Shown piece after piece: positions 9,742-18,194 of a DNA stretch of 46,689 nt. Location of the stretch: NCBI GenBank assembly GCA_019456145.1, contig VRUL01000008.1, forward strand, positions 124,438 to 171,126, given 5' to 3'. The notes beneath the pieces are model-generated. The model ran no database searches. It was given only the letters and a program-made list of their open reading frames with translations, and was not told where the DNA came from. Source of the DNA: Planctomycetota bacterium (GTDB lineage: Bacteria; Planctomycetota; Phycisphaerae; Sedimentisphaerales; Anaerobacaceae). Each line of letters begins with the position of its first letter. Positions within the stretch are counted from its first letter, which is position 1. The position numbers and the translations under genes are program-made.

Positions 9742-11865
9742 ATGAATCGAATGTTCAATTCCGTCAAATCGAGATGGCCTTTGGTTTGTTTGCTGATATT
9801 GATAACGCCTTTATCGTTCCTCGGCGCCGAGGAGCAGGAAGAGGATGTTCTGACCGAAGTTATGCTGGCCAAGATTCGCCAGGTCGGCAGTGTCAGGATT
9901 TCTCCCGACGGCAAACTGGTTGCCTATATCCTCAACGTGCCGCGCCCGATTTATTCCGACGATGACGGGCCTTCCTGGAGCGAGCTGCATGTTGTCGATC
10001 GGGACGGAAAATCACGCCCGTTTATAACCGGGCAGGTCAATATTTCTGCTATCGAATGGACGCCCGACGGCGGGGGGATATCCTTTCTGGCAAAGCGCGG
10101 CGATGATGAACACAAGGCGCTCTACGTTATCCCGAGCGATGGCGGCGAGGCCCGAAAGGTCCTGGAACATGAAACGGACATTGGTGGTTACTCCTGGGGC
10201 CCGAACGGTCGGGAAGTTGTTTTTACCGCCAAGCCGAAGCTGGATGAGGAAATCGAGAAAGATGAAAAACATGGTTTCAATGCCGAAATTTATGAGGAGG
10301 ATTATCTCTTTACAAAGGTTTGGATTGCGGCCCCTGATTATGAAAAGCCCGGCCCCGAACGTGACGATGAAGAAAAACCGCGCATGCTGGAGTTGGAAGG
10401 TTCGGCTTCGACATTGAAGTGGAGTCCGGATGGCAGGCGCCTGGCGGTCGCTCTGGCGCCGACCCCGCTGGTGGATGATGGTTATATGATGCGGCGAATT
10501 CATATCGTGGATGTCAAGAGCGGTGAATCGCTCCTCAAGCTGGATACCGAGGGAAAGCTGGGCCAGGTTGCATGGAGTCCGGATGGAAAATACATTGCCC
10601 TGGTTGCCGGTGTCGATAAGCACGATCCCCGTGAAGGACATCTCATGGTTGCTGCTGTTGATAATCCCAAAACTACCGATTTACTTGCCCGTTATCCGGG
10701 TCACATCTGGTCTATTGCCTGGCAGGATAATGACACTATCATGTACCTGGGTTATCAGGGGGTGTGGACCACTTTTGCGAAGATTGATATCGACGGCGGC
10801 GGAAAAAAGACGCTTCTACCGGTGGGCAGGTACACATTATATGGTCTGTCGCTTTCCCGGGATGGGCTCAGCGGGGCCTTTGTCGGGGACAGTCCCCAGC
10901 ATCCGCGGGAAGTTTTTATCATTAGTCATGGCCAAACAACACCCCGGCGGTTAACGCATAGTAATCCATTTCTCGAAGAGATACGTCTGGCTAAACAGGA
11001 GGTAATTACCTTCAAGGCTCGTGACGGGCTGGAGCTGGAAGGGGTTTTGGTTCATCCCCTCGACGAGAAAAAGCGCGTGCGTTATCCCCTGATTATGATG
11101 GTGCACGGCGGCCCGGAATCGCATCATCTCAACGGCTGGCTTACGCGCTATTCGCTGCCCTCGCAGGTGGCGGCCGCCCGGGGCTTTGCAAGCTTTTATA
11201 CTAACTATCGCGGCAGCACGGGGCGGGGCGTGGCCTTTTCCAAACTCAGCCAGGCTGACCCGGCGGGAAAGGAGTTTGACGACCTTGTAGACGCGGTTGA
11301 TCACCTGGTGAAAATCAAACTCGTTGATAAAAAACGGGTCGGTATTACTGGGGGCTCATACGGTGGATATGCTTCGGCCTGGGGGGCCACTTATTATACC
11401 AATCGTTATGCCGCCTCGGTCATGTTTGTCGGTATCAGCGACCAGTTTCTAAGTTTCGCCCTGGGTGACATCCCCGAAGAGCACAGACTGGTTCATCAGA
11501 TGAAATATCCCTGGGAAGACATGGAGCTCATGCGGCAGCGCAGCCCCATTACTCACTTTCAGAAATGCCGCACTCCGCTGCTGATTCTGCACGGCCAAAG
11601 TGACACCCGCGTTAATCCGGCACAATCGCTGGCCCTTTACCGCACTGTAAAAACCTATGGAAAAACCCCCGTGCGTCTGGTTCGTTATCCCGGCGAGCCG
11701 CACGGCAACCGCCGGACCGGTTCCCGACTGGATTTTTCCCTCCGGCTGATGCGGTGGATGGAACATTATCTAAAAGGCCCCGGCGGCGAGCCGCCACCGT
11801 ATGTACTTGACCTGTCCGCGGTCAAGCCCGAGGAAAAAAAGGAAGATGACGATAAACCAAAATAA
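9742..11865 (+). CDS. S9 family prolyl oligopeptidase-type peptidase, secreted
   Basis: A 707-residue serine peptidase of the DPP/acylaminoacyl-peptidase group. The frame is open from a GTG at 9733, but AGGAG at 9727-9731 fits the ATG at 9742 and leaves no room for the GTG. A signal peptide occupies about residues 8-32 (LVCLLILITPLSFLGA). A beta-propeller with WSPDG-type repeats runs to about 430, followed by the alpha/beta-hydrolase domain. The catalytic triad is S539 (GGSYGGYAS), D621 (HGQSDTRVN) and H654 (GEPHGN). A charged EEKKEDDDKPK tail ends the protein. Its last 20 bases overlap the next gene, so the two are probably co-translated. Confidence 0.9.
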   Translation: MNRMFNSVKSRWPLVCLLILITPLSFLGAEEQEEDVLTEVMLAKIRQVGSVRISPDGKLVAYILNVPRPIYSDDDGPSWSELHVVDRDGKSRPFITGQVNISAIEWTPDGGGISFLAKRGDDEHKALYVIPSDGGEARKVLEHETDIGGYSWGPNGREVVFTAKPKLDEEIEKDEKHGFNAEIYEEDYLFTKVWIAAPDYEKPGPERDDEEKPRMLELEGSASTLKWSPDGRRLAVALAPTPLVDDGYMMRRIHIVDVKSGESLLKLDTEGKLGQVAWSPDGKYIALVAGVDKHDPREGHLMVAAVDNPKTTDLLARYPGHIWSIAWQDNDTIMYLGYQGVWTTFAKIDIDGGGKKTLLPVGRYTLYGLSLSRDGLSGAFVGDSPQHPREVFIISHGQTTPRRLTHSNPFLEEIRLAKQEVITFKARDGLELEGVLVHPLDEKKRVRYPLIMMVHGGPESHHLNGWLTRYSLPSQVAAARGFASFYTNYRGSTGRGVAFSKLSQADPAGKEFDDLVDAVDHLVKIKLVDKKRVGITGGSYGGYASAWGATYYTNRYAASVMFVGISDQFLSFALGDIPEEHRLVHQMKYPWEDMELMRQRSPITHFQKCRTPLLILHGQSDTRVNPAQSLALYRTVKTYGKTPVRLVRYPGEPHGNRRTGSRLDFSLRLMRWMEHYLKGPGGEPPPYVLDLSAVKPEEKKEDDDKPK

Positions 11866-13111
11866 TTTCATAATCAGCTATCGAAACATTATTGTCGGCC
11901 TGTCTCTGGCGATAGCAATCATCACAACACTGTCGGGCCCTGTTTCGGCTGAAAACTGGCCCGGATGGAGAGGACTCCGCGGAGACGGCACAAGCCTGGA
12001 AAAGAACATACCGGTCAAATGGAGCGGTACACAAAACATTGTATGGAAAGTACCTATACCGGGCAAAGGACATGCATCGCCGATTATCTGGGGCGACCGT
12101 ATCTTTGTAGTCACGGCGCTGGAAAAGCAGCGCCTCCTGCTGTCTCTGGACCGTACAAACGGAAAAGTACTTTGGCGGCGCGTGGTTCTTGAGGCCCCTC
12201 TTGAAAGAAAACATTCGCTGAACAGCTATGCATCATCGACGCCCGTGACAGATGGCAAGTGCGTGTATGTCAGCTTTCTCGACCGTGATAAGATGTTCGT
12301 TGCCGCTTATGATTTCGACGGTAAAAAAGTTTGGGAAGTGCGTCCGGGTGTGTTTTCAAGTATGCACGGCTATTGTTCCAGCCCCGTCCTTTGGAAAGAT
12401 AAGGTCATTGTCAATGGGGACCACGATGGCCCGGCATACATTGTCGCGCTGGATCGTGCCACCGGCAAAACCATCTGGGAAACTCCCCGCCCGAATGTGA
12501 TCCGCAGCTACTGCGCGCCGATTGTCCGTCATATCAAAGGGCGAAACCAGATGATACTTTCGGGAAGCAAGTGTGTAGCCAGTTACGACCCGGATACGGG
12601 AAAACAGCACTGGATAATAGACGGTCCTACCGAGCAGTTCGTGGCGTCATTAGTATATAATGGCGAGCTGCTGTTTATGACGTGTGGTTTCCCGGACCGT
12701 TTTATGCAGGCGATCCGCCCGGACGGAAGTGGCAACGTAACCGACACACACGTCGTTTGGCAGAAAGACAGGGACTGCTCGTACGTACCCAGTCCAATCG
12801 CGGCAGGGCCCTGGTTTCTGGTTGTATCTGACAGTGGGGCGGCAACATGCCTCAAAGCAAAGACCGGCGAAATTGCCTGGCGGCAGCGACTCGAAGGAAA
12901 GCACAGCCCTTCTCTGGTGATAGCCAACGGATTGGTATATTTCCTGTCGGACAAGGGCGTTATGACGGTCGTCAAGCCGGGCCCGCAATACGAGGTCGTC
13001 GCCCGTAATGAATTAGGTGAACAGACCCGCGCCTCGCCTGCAATCAGTAATGGGCAGATGTTTCTGCGGGGCGTTAAAAACCTCTATTGCATTGGCTCCG
13101 GTTCAAAATAA
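11846..13111 (+). CDS. PQQ-like beta-propeller repeat protein, exported
   Basis: A 421-residue protein from the ATG at 11846; an earlier in-frame start at 11801 would overlap the peptidase gene more. An AGGA about 11 bases upstream supports 11846. A hydrophobic signal segment (IIVGLSLAIAIITTLSG) ends near VSAENW. The mature start, WPGWRGLRGDGTS, is a hallmark of the large planctomycete family of PQQ-binding-like propeller proteins. Later repeats (LDRTNGKVLWRR, LDRATGKTIWET, LKAKTGEIAWRQ) give an eight-bladed-type propeller. Most members lack enzymatic function and probably act in the periplasm. Translational coupling with the S9 peptidase suggests a joint role, but no substrate can be named. 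Confidence 0.85.
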   Translation: MTINQNNFIISYRNIIVGLSLAIAIITTLSGPVSAENWPGWRGLRGDGTSLEKNIPVKWSGTQNIVWKVPIPGKGHASPIIWGDRIFVVTALEKQRLLLSLDRTNGKVLWRRVVLEAPLERKHSLNSYASSTPVTDGKCVYVSFLDRDKMFVAAYDFDGKKVWEVRPGVFSSMHGYCSSPVLWKDKVIVNGDHDGPAYIVALDRATGKTIWETPRPNVIRSYCAPIVRHIKGRNQMILSGSKCVASYDPDTGKQHWIIDGPTEQFVASLVYNGELLFMTCGFPDRFMQAIRPDGSGNVTDTHVVWQKDRDCSYVPSPIAAGPWFLVVSDSGAATCLKAKTGEIAWRQRLEGKHSPSLVIANGLVYFLSDKGVMTVVKPGPQYEVVARNELGEQTRASPAISNGQMFLRGVKNLYCIGSGSK

Positions 13112-13313
13112 ATTGGCTGGCCAGTTGTTGCAAAAGCCGGTATCGGCCGTTCCACTCTGCCTTTGGGCCGGGTTTCGTGATGGCCAGGGAATACAAATAG
13201 CGGCAATTTCTTAGTGAATTCATCTCTATTGTCCGTTAAGATATAGATTAGCAGTTTAAGCTCATTTTGTTTCTATATTAGATATCGTTCTTACTGCAAA
13301 GGAGAAGGAAAAA

Positions 13314-14267
13314 ATGATGAACAATAGAAAATCGGTTTCCAGACGTCAATTTATGAAAAAATCCCTTGTTGGGGCCGCTTTATTGGCCTCTGCGCCGGCG
13401 ATTAAATTACAGGCTGCCCAAAAACCTCCCTTGTTACGATTGGGAGGCCCCACTTTTGAAAAATATGATAATCCTGATTCCTGGGTTCGAGCTGTGAAGA
13501 AACTCGGCTACAGAGCGGCCTACTGTCCCGTAGGCGCCGGGGCAAAGGATGACGTTGTCAAGGCCTACGCCGTTGCAGCCAAAAAGGCTGACATAATTAT
13601 CGCCGAAGTGGGTGCATGGAGCAATCCAATCAGTCCCGACGAAAAAACACGCAAAGATGCACAGGCAAAATGCCGCAGGCAGTTGGCCCTGGCTGATAGA
13701 GTTGGAGCCAACTGTTGCGTTAATATCAGCGGCTCACGCGGTGAGCGTTGGGACGGCCCTTCTGCCGGGAACTTCACCGAAGAAACCTTTGGCATGATTG
13801 TTGAAACTACCCGTGCCATTATTGATGATGTCAAACCAACCCGCACATATTTCACGTTGGAAACAATGCCCTGGGCGTATCCGGATTCCCCTGATTCGTA
13901 CTTACGTTTATTTAAGGCCATTGACCGCAGGCGGTTTGCTGTCCATCTGGACCCGGTCAATCTTGTTTGCAGTCCTCAACGCTACTTTAACAGCGGAAAG
14001 CTTATCCGCGAATGCTTTCAAAAACTCGGCCCCTATCTCAAAAGCTGCCACGCCAAGGATATTCTTTTGCAGAAAAAACTCACGACCCATCTCGACGAGG
14101 TCCGTCCGGGATTAGGCGGCCTGGATTATGCCGTGTTTCTGAAGGAATTGAGCAAAATACCGGAAATCCCTCTCATGCTGGAACACCTGCCGAACGCGGA
14201 AGAATACCAATTGGCCGCTGACCATGTTCGAGGCGTTGCAAAAAAAATTGGATTATCTTTTGGGTAA
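13314..14267 (+). CDS. Sugar phosphate isomerase/epimerase-like TIM barrel, Tat-exported
   Basis: A 317-residue xylose-isomerase-like TIM barrel. It starts with a twin-arginine signal (SRRQFMKK at residues 9-16, then GAALLASAPAIKLQA), so it should be exported folded. The likely metal-binding residues are in place: E in FTLETMPW, D in VHLDPVNL, H in SCHAKD and E in LMLEHLP. An AAAGGAGAAGG site precedes the ATG. The following ThuA and PmoA-like genes are frequent neighbours of such isomerases in planctomycete sugar-catabolism clusters, which suggests a role in oxidised or rare sugar use. The exact substrate is unknown. Confidence 0.8.
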   Translation: MMNNRKSVSRRQFMKKSLVGAALLASAPAIKLQAAQKPPLLRLGGPTFEKYDNPDSWVRAVKKLGYRAAYCPVGAGAKDDVVKAYAVAAKKADIIIAEVGAWSNPISPDEKTRKDAQAKCRRQLALADRVGANCCVNISGSRGERWDGPSAGNFTEETFGMIVETTRAIIDDVKPTRTYFTLETMPWAYPDSPDSYLRLFKAIDRRRFAVHLDPVNLVCSPQRYFNSGKLIRECFQKLGPYLKSCHAKDILLQKKLTTHLDEVRPGLGGLDYAVFLKELSKIPEIPLMLEHLPNAEEYQLAADHVRGVAKKIGLSFG

Positions 14268-14355
14268 GAAAGATTCTGCTTACAGGTAAAACAAAGGTGA
14301 CCCGATAGGGTCAGTAACTAAAATCGTCAACTACGCTGTTTCAGGAGACAAGTAA

Positions 14356-15138
14356 ATGAAGTACACAGGGAAAACCACAATTCATACGGTAATGCTTACA
14401 TGCGTTTTATTATTGGTGGCGGGATTTCTCTGCTCGTGCGGCGAATTTGCTCAATCGGGGAAGGACCTCAGCAAGCCGGGCGAAAAGCTTAACGTACTGG
14501 TAGTTACTGGAGGCCACGCTTTTGAGCACAAGCCCTTCATCTCGCTCTTTGAAGGATATGAAGATATCGAGTATGTTGAATTCCCCCTCAAAGACCACAG
14601 CGAGATATTCGAGGACATAAGCGGCTGGGATTACGATGTTATCGTGTTCTTCAATATGACGCAGAAGATATCGCCGAAGCGGCAGGAAAATTTCACCAAG
14701 CTGGTAAAGAACGGAGTAGGCGTCGTGGCCCTGCACCATTGCATGGGTGCCTATCAGGAATGGCCCGAGTACATCAAAATCATCGGGGGAAGATACAATT
14801 TGAAGGCATCTGAGCAGGGCGGCGTAAAACGCCAGGCGAGTACGTACCTACACGGTGCGGACTTTACCGTCCATATAGAAGATACAAAGCATCCGATTAC
14901 GCGGGGATTGGCGGACTTCGATGTGCATGACGAGACGTATAAAAAGTGCATCTTCGAAAAAGATAATCATCTGCTTTTGACCACTAACCATCCCGAAAGC
15001 GACACCGAAATTGGCTGGGTCAGGAGTTACGGCAAAGGCAAGGTCTGCTTCATCATGGTTGGCCACGGCCCCAGCGTCTACGCCCATCCCAGCTACCGAC
15101 AATTAGTGGCACGGTCTATACGGTGGTCTGCAAACTGA
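14356..15138 (+). CDS. ThuA-like domain lipoprotein
   Basis: A 260-residue protein with a lipoprotein signal (LLLVAGFLCSC, probable lipidated C28). The rest matches the ThuA fold, which is related to class I glutamine amidotransferases: LNVLVVTGGHAFEHKPF near the start, WDYDVIVFFNMTQ, then GVGVVALHHCMGAYQEWPEY, HPITRGLADF and GKVCFIMVGHGPS. ThuA proteins are linked to trehalose or 3-keto-glycoside use. It lies between the isomerase-like and PmoA-like genes (gaps 88 and about 68 bases), so a three-gene unit is likely. The 14268-14355 gap holds a small TGACCC/GGGTCA hairpin (14298-14313). Confidence 0.85.
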   Translation: MKYTGKTTIHTVMLTCVLLLVAGFLCSCGEFAQSGKDLSKPGEKLNVLVVTGGHAFEHKPFISLFEGYEDIEYVEFPLKDHSEIFEDISGWDYDVIVFFNMTQKISPKRQENFTKLVKNGVGVVALHHCMGAYQEWPEYIKIIGGRYNLKASEQGGVKRQASTYLHGADFTVHIEDTKHPITRGLADFDVHDETYKKCIFEKDNHLLLTTNHPESDTEIGWVRSYGKGKVCFIMVGHGPSVYAHPSYRQLVARSIRWSAN

Positions 15139-15206
15139 CTAAATGAAAGAAAGTATTTGGAAATAAATTGCAAGGGCGCAAGGAAATGAACAGTGGAGGT
15201 AAAATC

Positions 15207-16742
15207 ATGGTTCGTTATGCAAATCTGGTTGGTGCTATAGTTTTGTTGATGGGGTGTTGCATCGTTTCGTCCGGTTGGGCGAAAGCCGAAGAGGCCGCTG
15301 TCGCGAGAAAGCCGGGCTACGATTGGCGGCAGACGGATTCTACACTTGCACTGCTGAATCGCGATAAGGTTGTCTGGCAGCTAAACTTCGACAAGAAGCA
15401 GGGCAAGCCTTGTTTTCACCCCGTGGGATTGATAGACGGCACGGAGCTTACATCGTTGCGGCCGGCCGATCATCGGTGGCATCGGGCGCTGTGGTTCTCG
15501 TGGAAGTTCATCAACGGCGTGAATTACTGGGAGGAAGATCCTGCTACGGGCTTGTCGCCGGGCAGGACCGAGGTGGTCGAGGTAAAAGTTGTACCCCACG
15601 ATGACTCATCGGCCCACATTGTGATGAATCTCCGTTACCATCCGCCGGCCAAATCGACCGTACTGACCGAAATGCGGGTAATTACCGTTAGTGCGCCAGG
15701 CGTGAACGGCCGGTATCGAATCGACTGGTACAGCTTGTTCACCGCCGGTGAAAAGGACGTATTGCTCGGCCGGACACCGATACCTGGCGAACAGGGCGGC
15801 AAGGGCTGGGGCGGATACGCCGGGCTTTCCGTGCGCATGGCCAAGGCAACTCGCGGTTGGGAGTTTGTCGACAGCCAGGGGAGAAAAGATAAGCAGGCGC
15901 ACAGCAAAAAGGCCCGGTGGGTGGACTTCAGCGGGGAGCTGCCGGATGGCAAAGAGGCGGGTATCACTATCTTCGACCATCCTGACAACCTGCGGCATCC
16001 ATCACCGTGGTACGTTGAGAAGGGCATGCCGTACTTTAGCCCGGCGGTGCTGTTTAATAAGCCCTACACAATAACCGCCAGAGAGAGCCTGGAGTTGTGG
16101 TACCGTATTTTGATTCATCCCGGCCGGGTAGATAAAGAGCTGCTGGAGGGAGAGTGCAAGGCATTCAGCAATTTGAAAGGCGCCGCGATAGCCGAGGTAC
16201 TCGAAGCAGTTGACCAGGAAAAAGCTGCGATACGAGTTGACTTGCTTGTGTGCCAGGTTATTGAGGGCGTCAAGATTGATTGGGAAACAGCGGTAGAGAT
16301 AAAAAACCTTATGGGCCAGGATAAAGGTCTTTCCCCGGCGGTGATTTTAAAGAGTGCAGTGCAAGCAAAGCAAGTGGCCAGGGACAAGCTCGAGAGTTTA
16401 GTTGATCTGCTGCGTTCAAAAGGATATTTGAAAATCCTGATGAATCCTACCCTTGAAGTTTTGGATGGCAAGACCGCTAAGATACGGTCAAGCTCCAGGG
16501 AGCCGACTGGTAAAGAGATTACGGATTCGTTTGAAGTTACTCCGCGAATACTTGATGATGGTTACATTAATGTTGCGACGAATGTGGTTTTCGGGAATAA
16601 GCCAATAAGTAATCTAAGAAACCGTATCAAGGATGGTCAAAGCTTCGTAATCGGCAGCGTAAAAAATAAGCCGGGCGGTCCCGGCCAGCCAGTCACAGAG
16701 ACGATATTCATAGTAACTGCCGCTATCTCCAAAGGCGATTAG
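15207..16742 (+). CDS. PmoA-like (DUF6807) protein fused to a secretin-like C-terminal region
   Basis: About 511 residues from the ATG at 15207, which has a good GTGGAGGT site; earlier in-frame TTG/ATG codons at 15168 and 15186 lack spacing. The signal peptide ends near WAKAEEA. Residues about 30-315 are the PmoA-like domain of secreted sugar-catabolic proteins (DHRWHRALWFSWKFINGVNYWEE, TIFDHPDNLRHPSPWYV). From about 325 the protein changes character: RVDLLVCQVIEG, NPTLEVLDGKTAKI, FEVTPRILDDGYI, DGQSFVIGSV and a final ETIFIVTAAI. This is the order of motifs in the secretin domain of type II/IV secretion or pilus outer-membrane channels, although the cysteine-free barrel is short. Such a fusion is odd; I infer domain shuffling rather than a working channel. 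Confidence 0.75.
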   Translation: MVRYANLVGAIVLLMGCCIVSSGWAKAEEAAVARKPGYDWRQTDSTLALLNRDKVVWQLNFDKKQGKPCFHPVGLIDGTELTSLRPADHRWHRALWFSWKFINGVNYWEEDPATGLSPGRTEVVEVKVVPHDDSSAHIVMNLRYHPPAKSTVLTEMRVITVSAPGVNGRYRIDWYSLFTAGEKDVLLGRTPIPGEQGGKGWGGYAGLSVRMAKATRGWEFVDSQGRKDKQAHSKKARWVDFSGELPDGKEAGITIFDHPDNLRHPSPWYVEKGMPYFSPAVLFNKPYTITARESLELWYRILIHPGRVDKELLEGECKAFSNLKGAAIAEVLEAVDQEKAAIRVDLLVCQVIEGVKIDWETAVEIKNLMGQDKGLSPAVILKSAVQAKQVARDKLESLVDLLRSKGYLKILMNPTLEVLDGKTAKIRSSSREPTGKEITDSFEVTPRILDDGYINVATNVVFGNKPISNLRNRIKDGQSFVIGSVKNKPGGPGQPVTETIFIVTAAISKGD

Positions 16743-16824
16743 ATTGTCCGCAGACGGACCGAACGAGAACCAAAGCTGGCAGTGACGGTGATAACAAGTC
16801 GTTTGTGTTGATTGGCGCGAAGGA

Positions 16825-16852
16825 TTGATATACTGGATTCCGGCTGTATAAA
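16825..16852 (+). promoter_or_regulatory. Candidate promoter of the small lipoprotein gene
   Basis: TTGATA (16825-16830), a 16-base spacer and TATAAA (16847-16852) stand 46 bases before the ATG at 16899. The intervening leader carries AAGGGGA as ribosome-binding site. Confidence 0.45.
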
Positions 16853-16898
16853 ATAGGTTGGTTCTCCTACTTTATATCGAAATAAGGGGATACAGATA

Positions 16899-17537
16899 AT
16901 GTTAGTAGAAAGAATCAGATCGCACTATTTGACATATATTGTATTGATTGCAACTTGTTTGGGGTGCGCAAAGAAAGAGGATACCAACACCCCTTTATCA
17001 ACTATTGCAAACGAAAAAGTACGATACAAAGAGCTTGTTAAGGTAGTACAGAAGTTAGGCCCGGCAACGGAGTCTCCAAAGTTCTGGAGCGATATAGCAA
17101 ATAGTACGGAGTATACCAAACTCCATAGACGCCTTGCTGTTGTTGAGTTGTTTAGGCGACATGCGTTGTCTGGTATGAAGTTGTCTCATTTGGTTCAAAT
17201 ATTGGATAATCCGGTTTGGCTTGAGGATAGTAATGTAAGGATTATTACAATTTTGGCGGGTTACATCCCATTGAAGGAACTTTCACCGGGTACTGTTTTC
17301 GAGATTCATGTTTTTCCAGAACTGACCGGATTAGAGTGGTCTATATATTTGAGAGTTTCTGGAAAGATCCGACAAGATGATTTCCTGAAAGTTCTGCATG
17401 GCCAAGAAGTGGAACAGGAAATAATAGATGTCAAAATACTCGAGATAGGACTTGGTATTCCTGGTTTCGGCGATGGTGTCGGGCAAACCGATGTGAATCT
17501 ATATATCATTCCGTATGATTTCAACCAACAAAACTAA
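16899..17537 (+). CDS. Hypothetical lipoprotein
   Basis: A 212-residue protein that I do not recognise. The N-terminus is a lipoprotein signal (YIVLIATCLGCAKKED) with lipidation at C20 or C23, so the protein should be membrane-tethered on the outside. The first half is helical and charged (NSTEYTKLHRRLAVVELFRRHAL), followed by a predicted mixed region with the glycine-rich stretch LGIPGFGDGVGQTD near the end. A promoter precedes it, and about 200 bases separate it from the blaI-like gene, so it is probably a single-gene unit. Its base composition is more AT-rich than its neighbours, which may hint at recent acquisition. Confidence 0.65.
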   Translation: MLVERIRSHYLTYIVLIATCLGCAKKEDTNTPLSTIANEKVRYKELVKVVQKLGPATESPKFWSDIANSTEYTKLHRRLAVVELFRRHALSGMKLSHLVQILDNPVWLEDSNVRIITILAGYIPLKELSPGTVFEIHVFPELTGLEWSIYLRVSGKIRQDDFLKVLHGQEVEQEIIDVKILEIGLGIPGFGDGVGQTDVNLYIIPYDFNQQN

Positions 17538-17678
17538 GTAAAGACAATTAGATACAAAGAACGCTGGATTCCAGATCTTTAAGAACACAATCAAGCTGCA
17601 CAGGTTTTTCCCGTGAAAAAGCGGTTTTTAGACTGAAGACAGGGGGGTAAAAAAATTTTAATTATTTTGATTTTTTGC

Positions 17679-17707
17679 TTGCAATCTTTACAAGTGTAGA
17701 GTAGTAT
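17679..17707 (+). promoter_or_regulatory. Promoter of the BlaI/BlaR1 unit
   Basis: TTGCAA (17679-17684), a 17-base spacer and TAGTAT (17702-17707) form a standard-spaced sigma70-type promoter 31 bases before the BlaI start codon. The BlaI-type dyad lies inside the spacer. Confidence 0.55.
17687..17700. promoter_or_regulatory. Probable BlaI operator
   Basis: TTTACAAGTGTAGA is a dyad with TACA-AG-TGTA at its core. Characterised BlaI/MecI operators share the ACA-nn-TGT core. Its place between the -35 and -10 of the BlaI gene fits autorepression relieved by BlaR1-type signalling. Confidence 0.6.
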
Positions 17708-17738
17708 TTACAAAGTTAAAGACAAAAGGAGACTTGTA

Positions 17739-18140
17739 ATGACAAAAAGAAATTACGAACTTACCGAGGGCGAATGGGCGATTATCCAGGCCGTCTGGGA
17801 AAATGAGCCATGTGCGGCCCCGGCCGTCCAGGAAGAATTGGAAGCCCGAAAGAACTGGCACTACAGTACCGTCAAGACCCTGATGGACCGGATGGTGACC
17901 AAGGGCCTGCTGACCACAGAGAGAATCCGCAATCTCATTCTGTACCGCTCGGCAATCACCAGGGTTCAAGCGCAAAAGGGCGAAATCATGCGCGCGGTAA
18001 AAAGGGCGTTCAACGGGGCCCTTACGCCGATGATGCAGTTTTTGGTGGACGAAAATAATCTATCCCAAAAACAGTTGGCCGAGCTGGAGTCACTGATAAA
18101 GAAAAAACGCAGAAAAGGCACTCGGCGCAAAAGAAAATAA
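17739..18140 (+). CDS. BlaI/MecI/CopY-family transcriptional repressor
   Basis: A 133-residue winged-helix regulator. The start YELTEGEWAIIQAVWE, followed by YSTVKTLMDRMVTKGLL, is the typical BlaI DNA-binding domain. The C-terminal part (GALTPMMQFLVDENNLS) matches the dimerisation and cleavage region, and a very basic tail (KKKRRKGTRRKRK) ends it. AAAGGAGA precedes the ATG. In characterised systems BlaI represses its own unit until BlaR1 triggers its proteolysis. The BlaR1-type gene follows after 54 bases. There is no beta-lactamase gene nearby, so the target is something else, perhaps only this unit. Confidence 0.9.
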   Translation: MTKRNYELTEGEWAIIQAVWENEPCAAPAVQEELEARKNWHYSTVKTLMDRMVTKGLLTTERIRNLILYRSAITRVQAQKGEIMRAVKRAFNGALTPMMQFLVDENNLSQKQLAELESLIKKKRRKGTRRKRK

Positions 18141-18194
18141 ATTTTCTTGTAACCAAACAGTGGAAACGGCGTCTTAATAAGTGGAGGTCGCATT

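Noticed and set aside
14298..14313. TGACCC-GATA-GGGTCA hairpin as terminator or riboswitch
   Set aside because: The 6-base stem is short and has no T-run; the genes on both sides seem to belong to one unit.
17620..17660. Terminator after the small lipoprotein gene
   Set aside because: Only an AT-rich TTTTT/AAAAA pairing is present, and the following run on the plus strand is mainly A rather than T.
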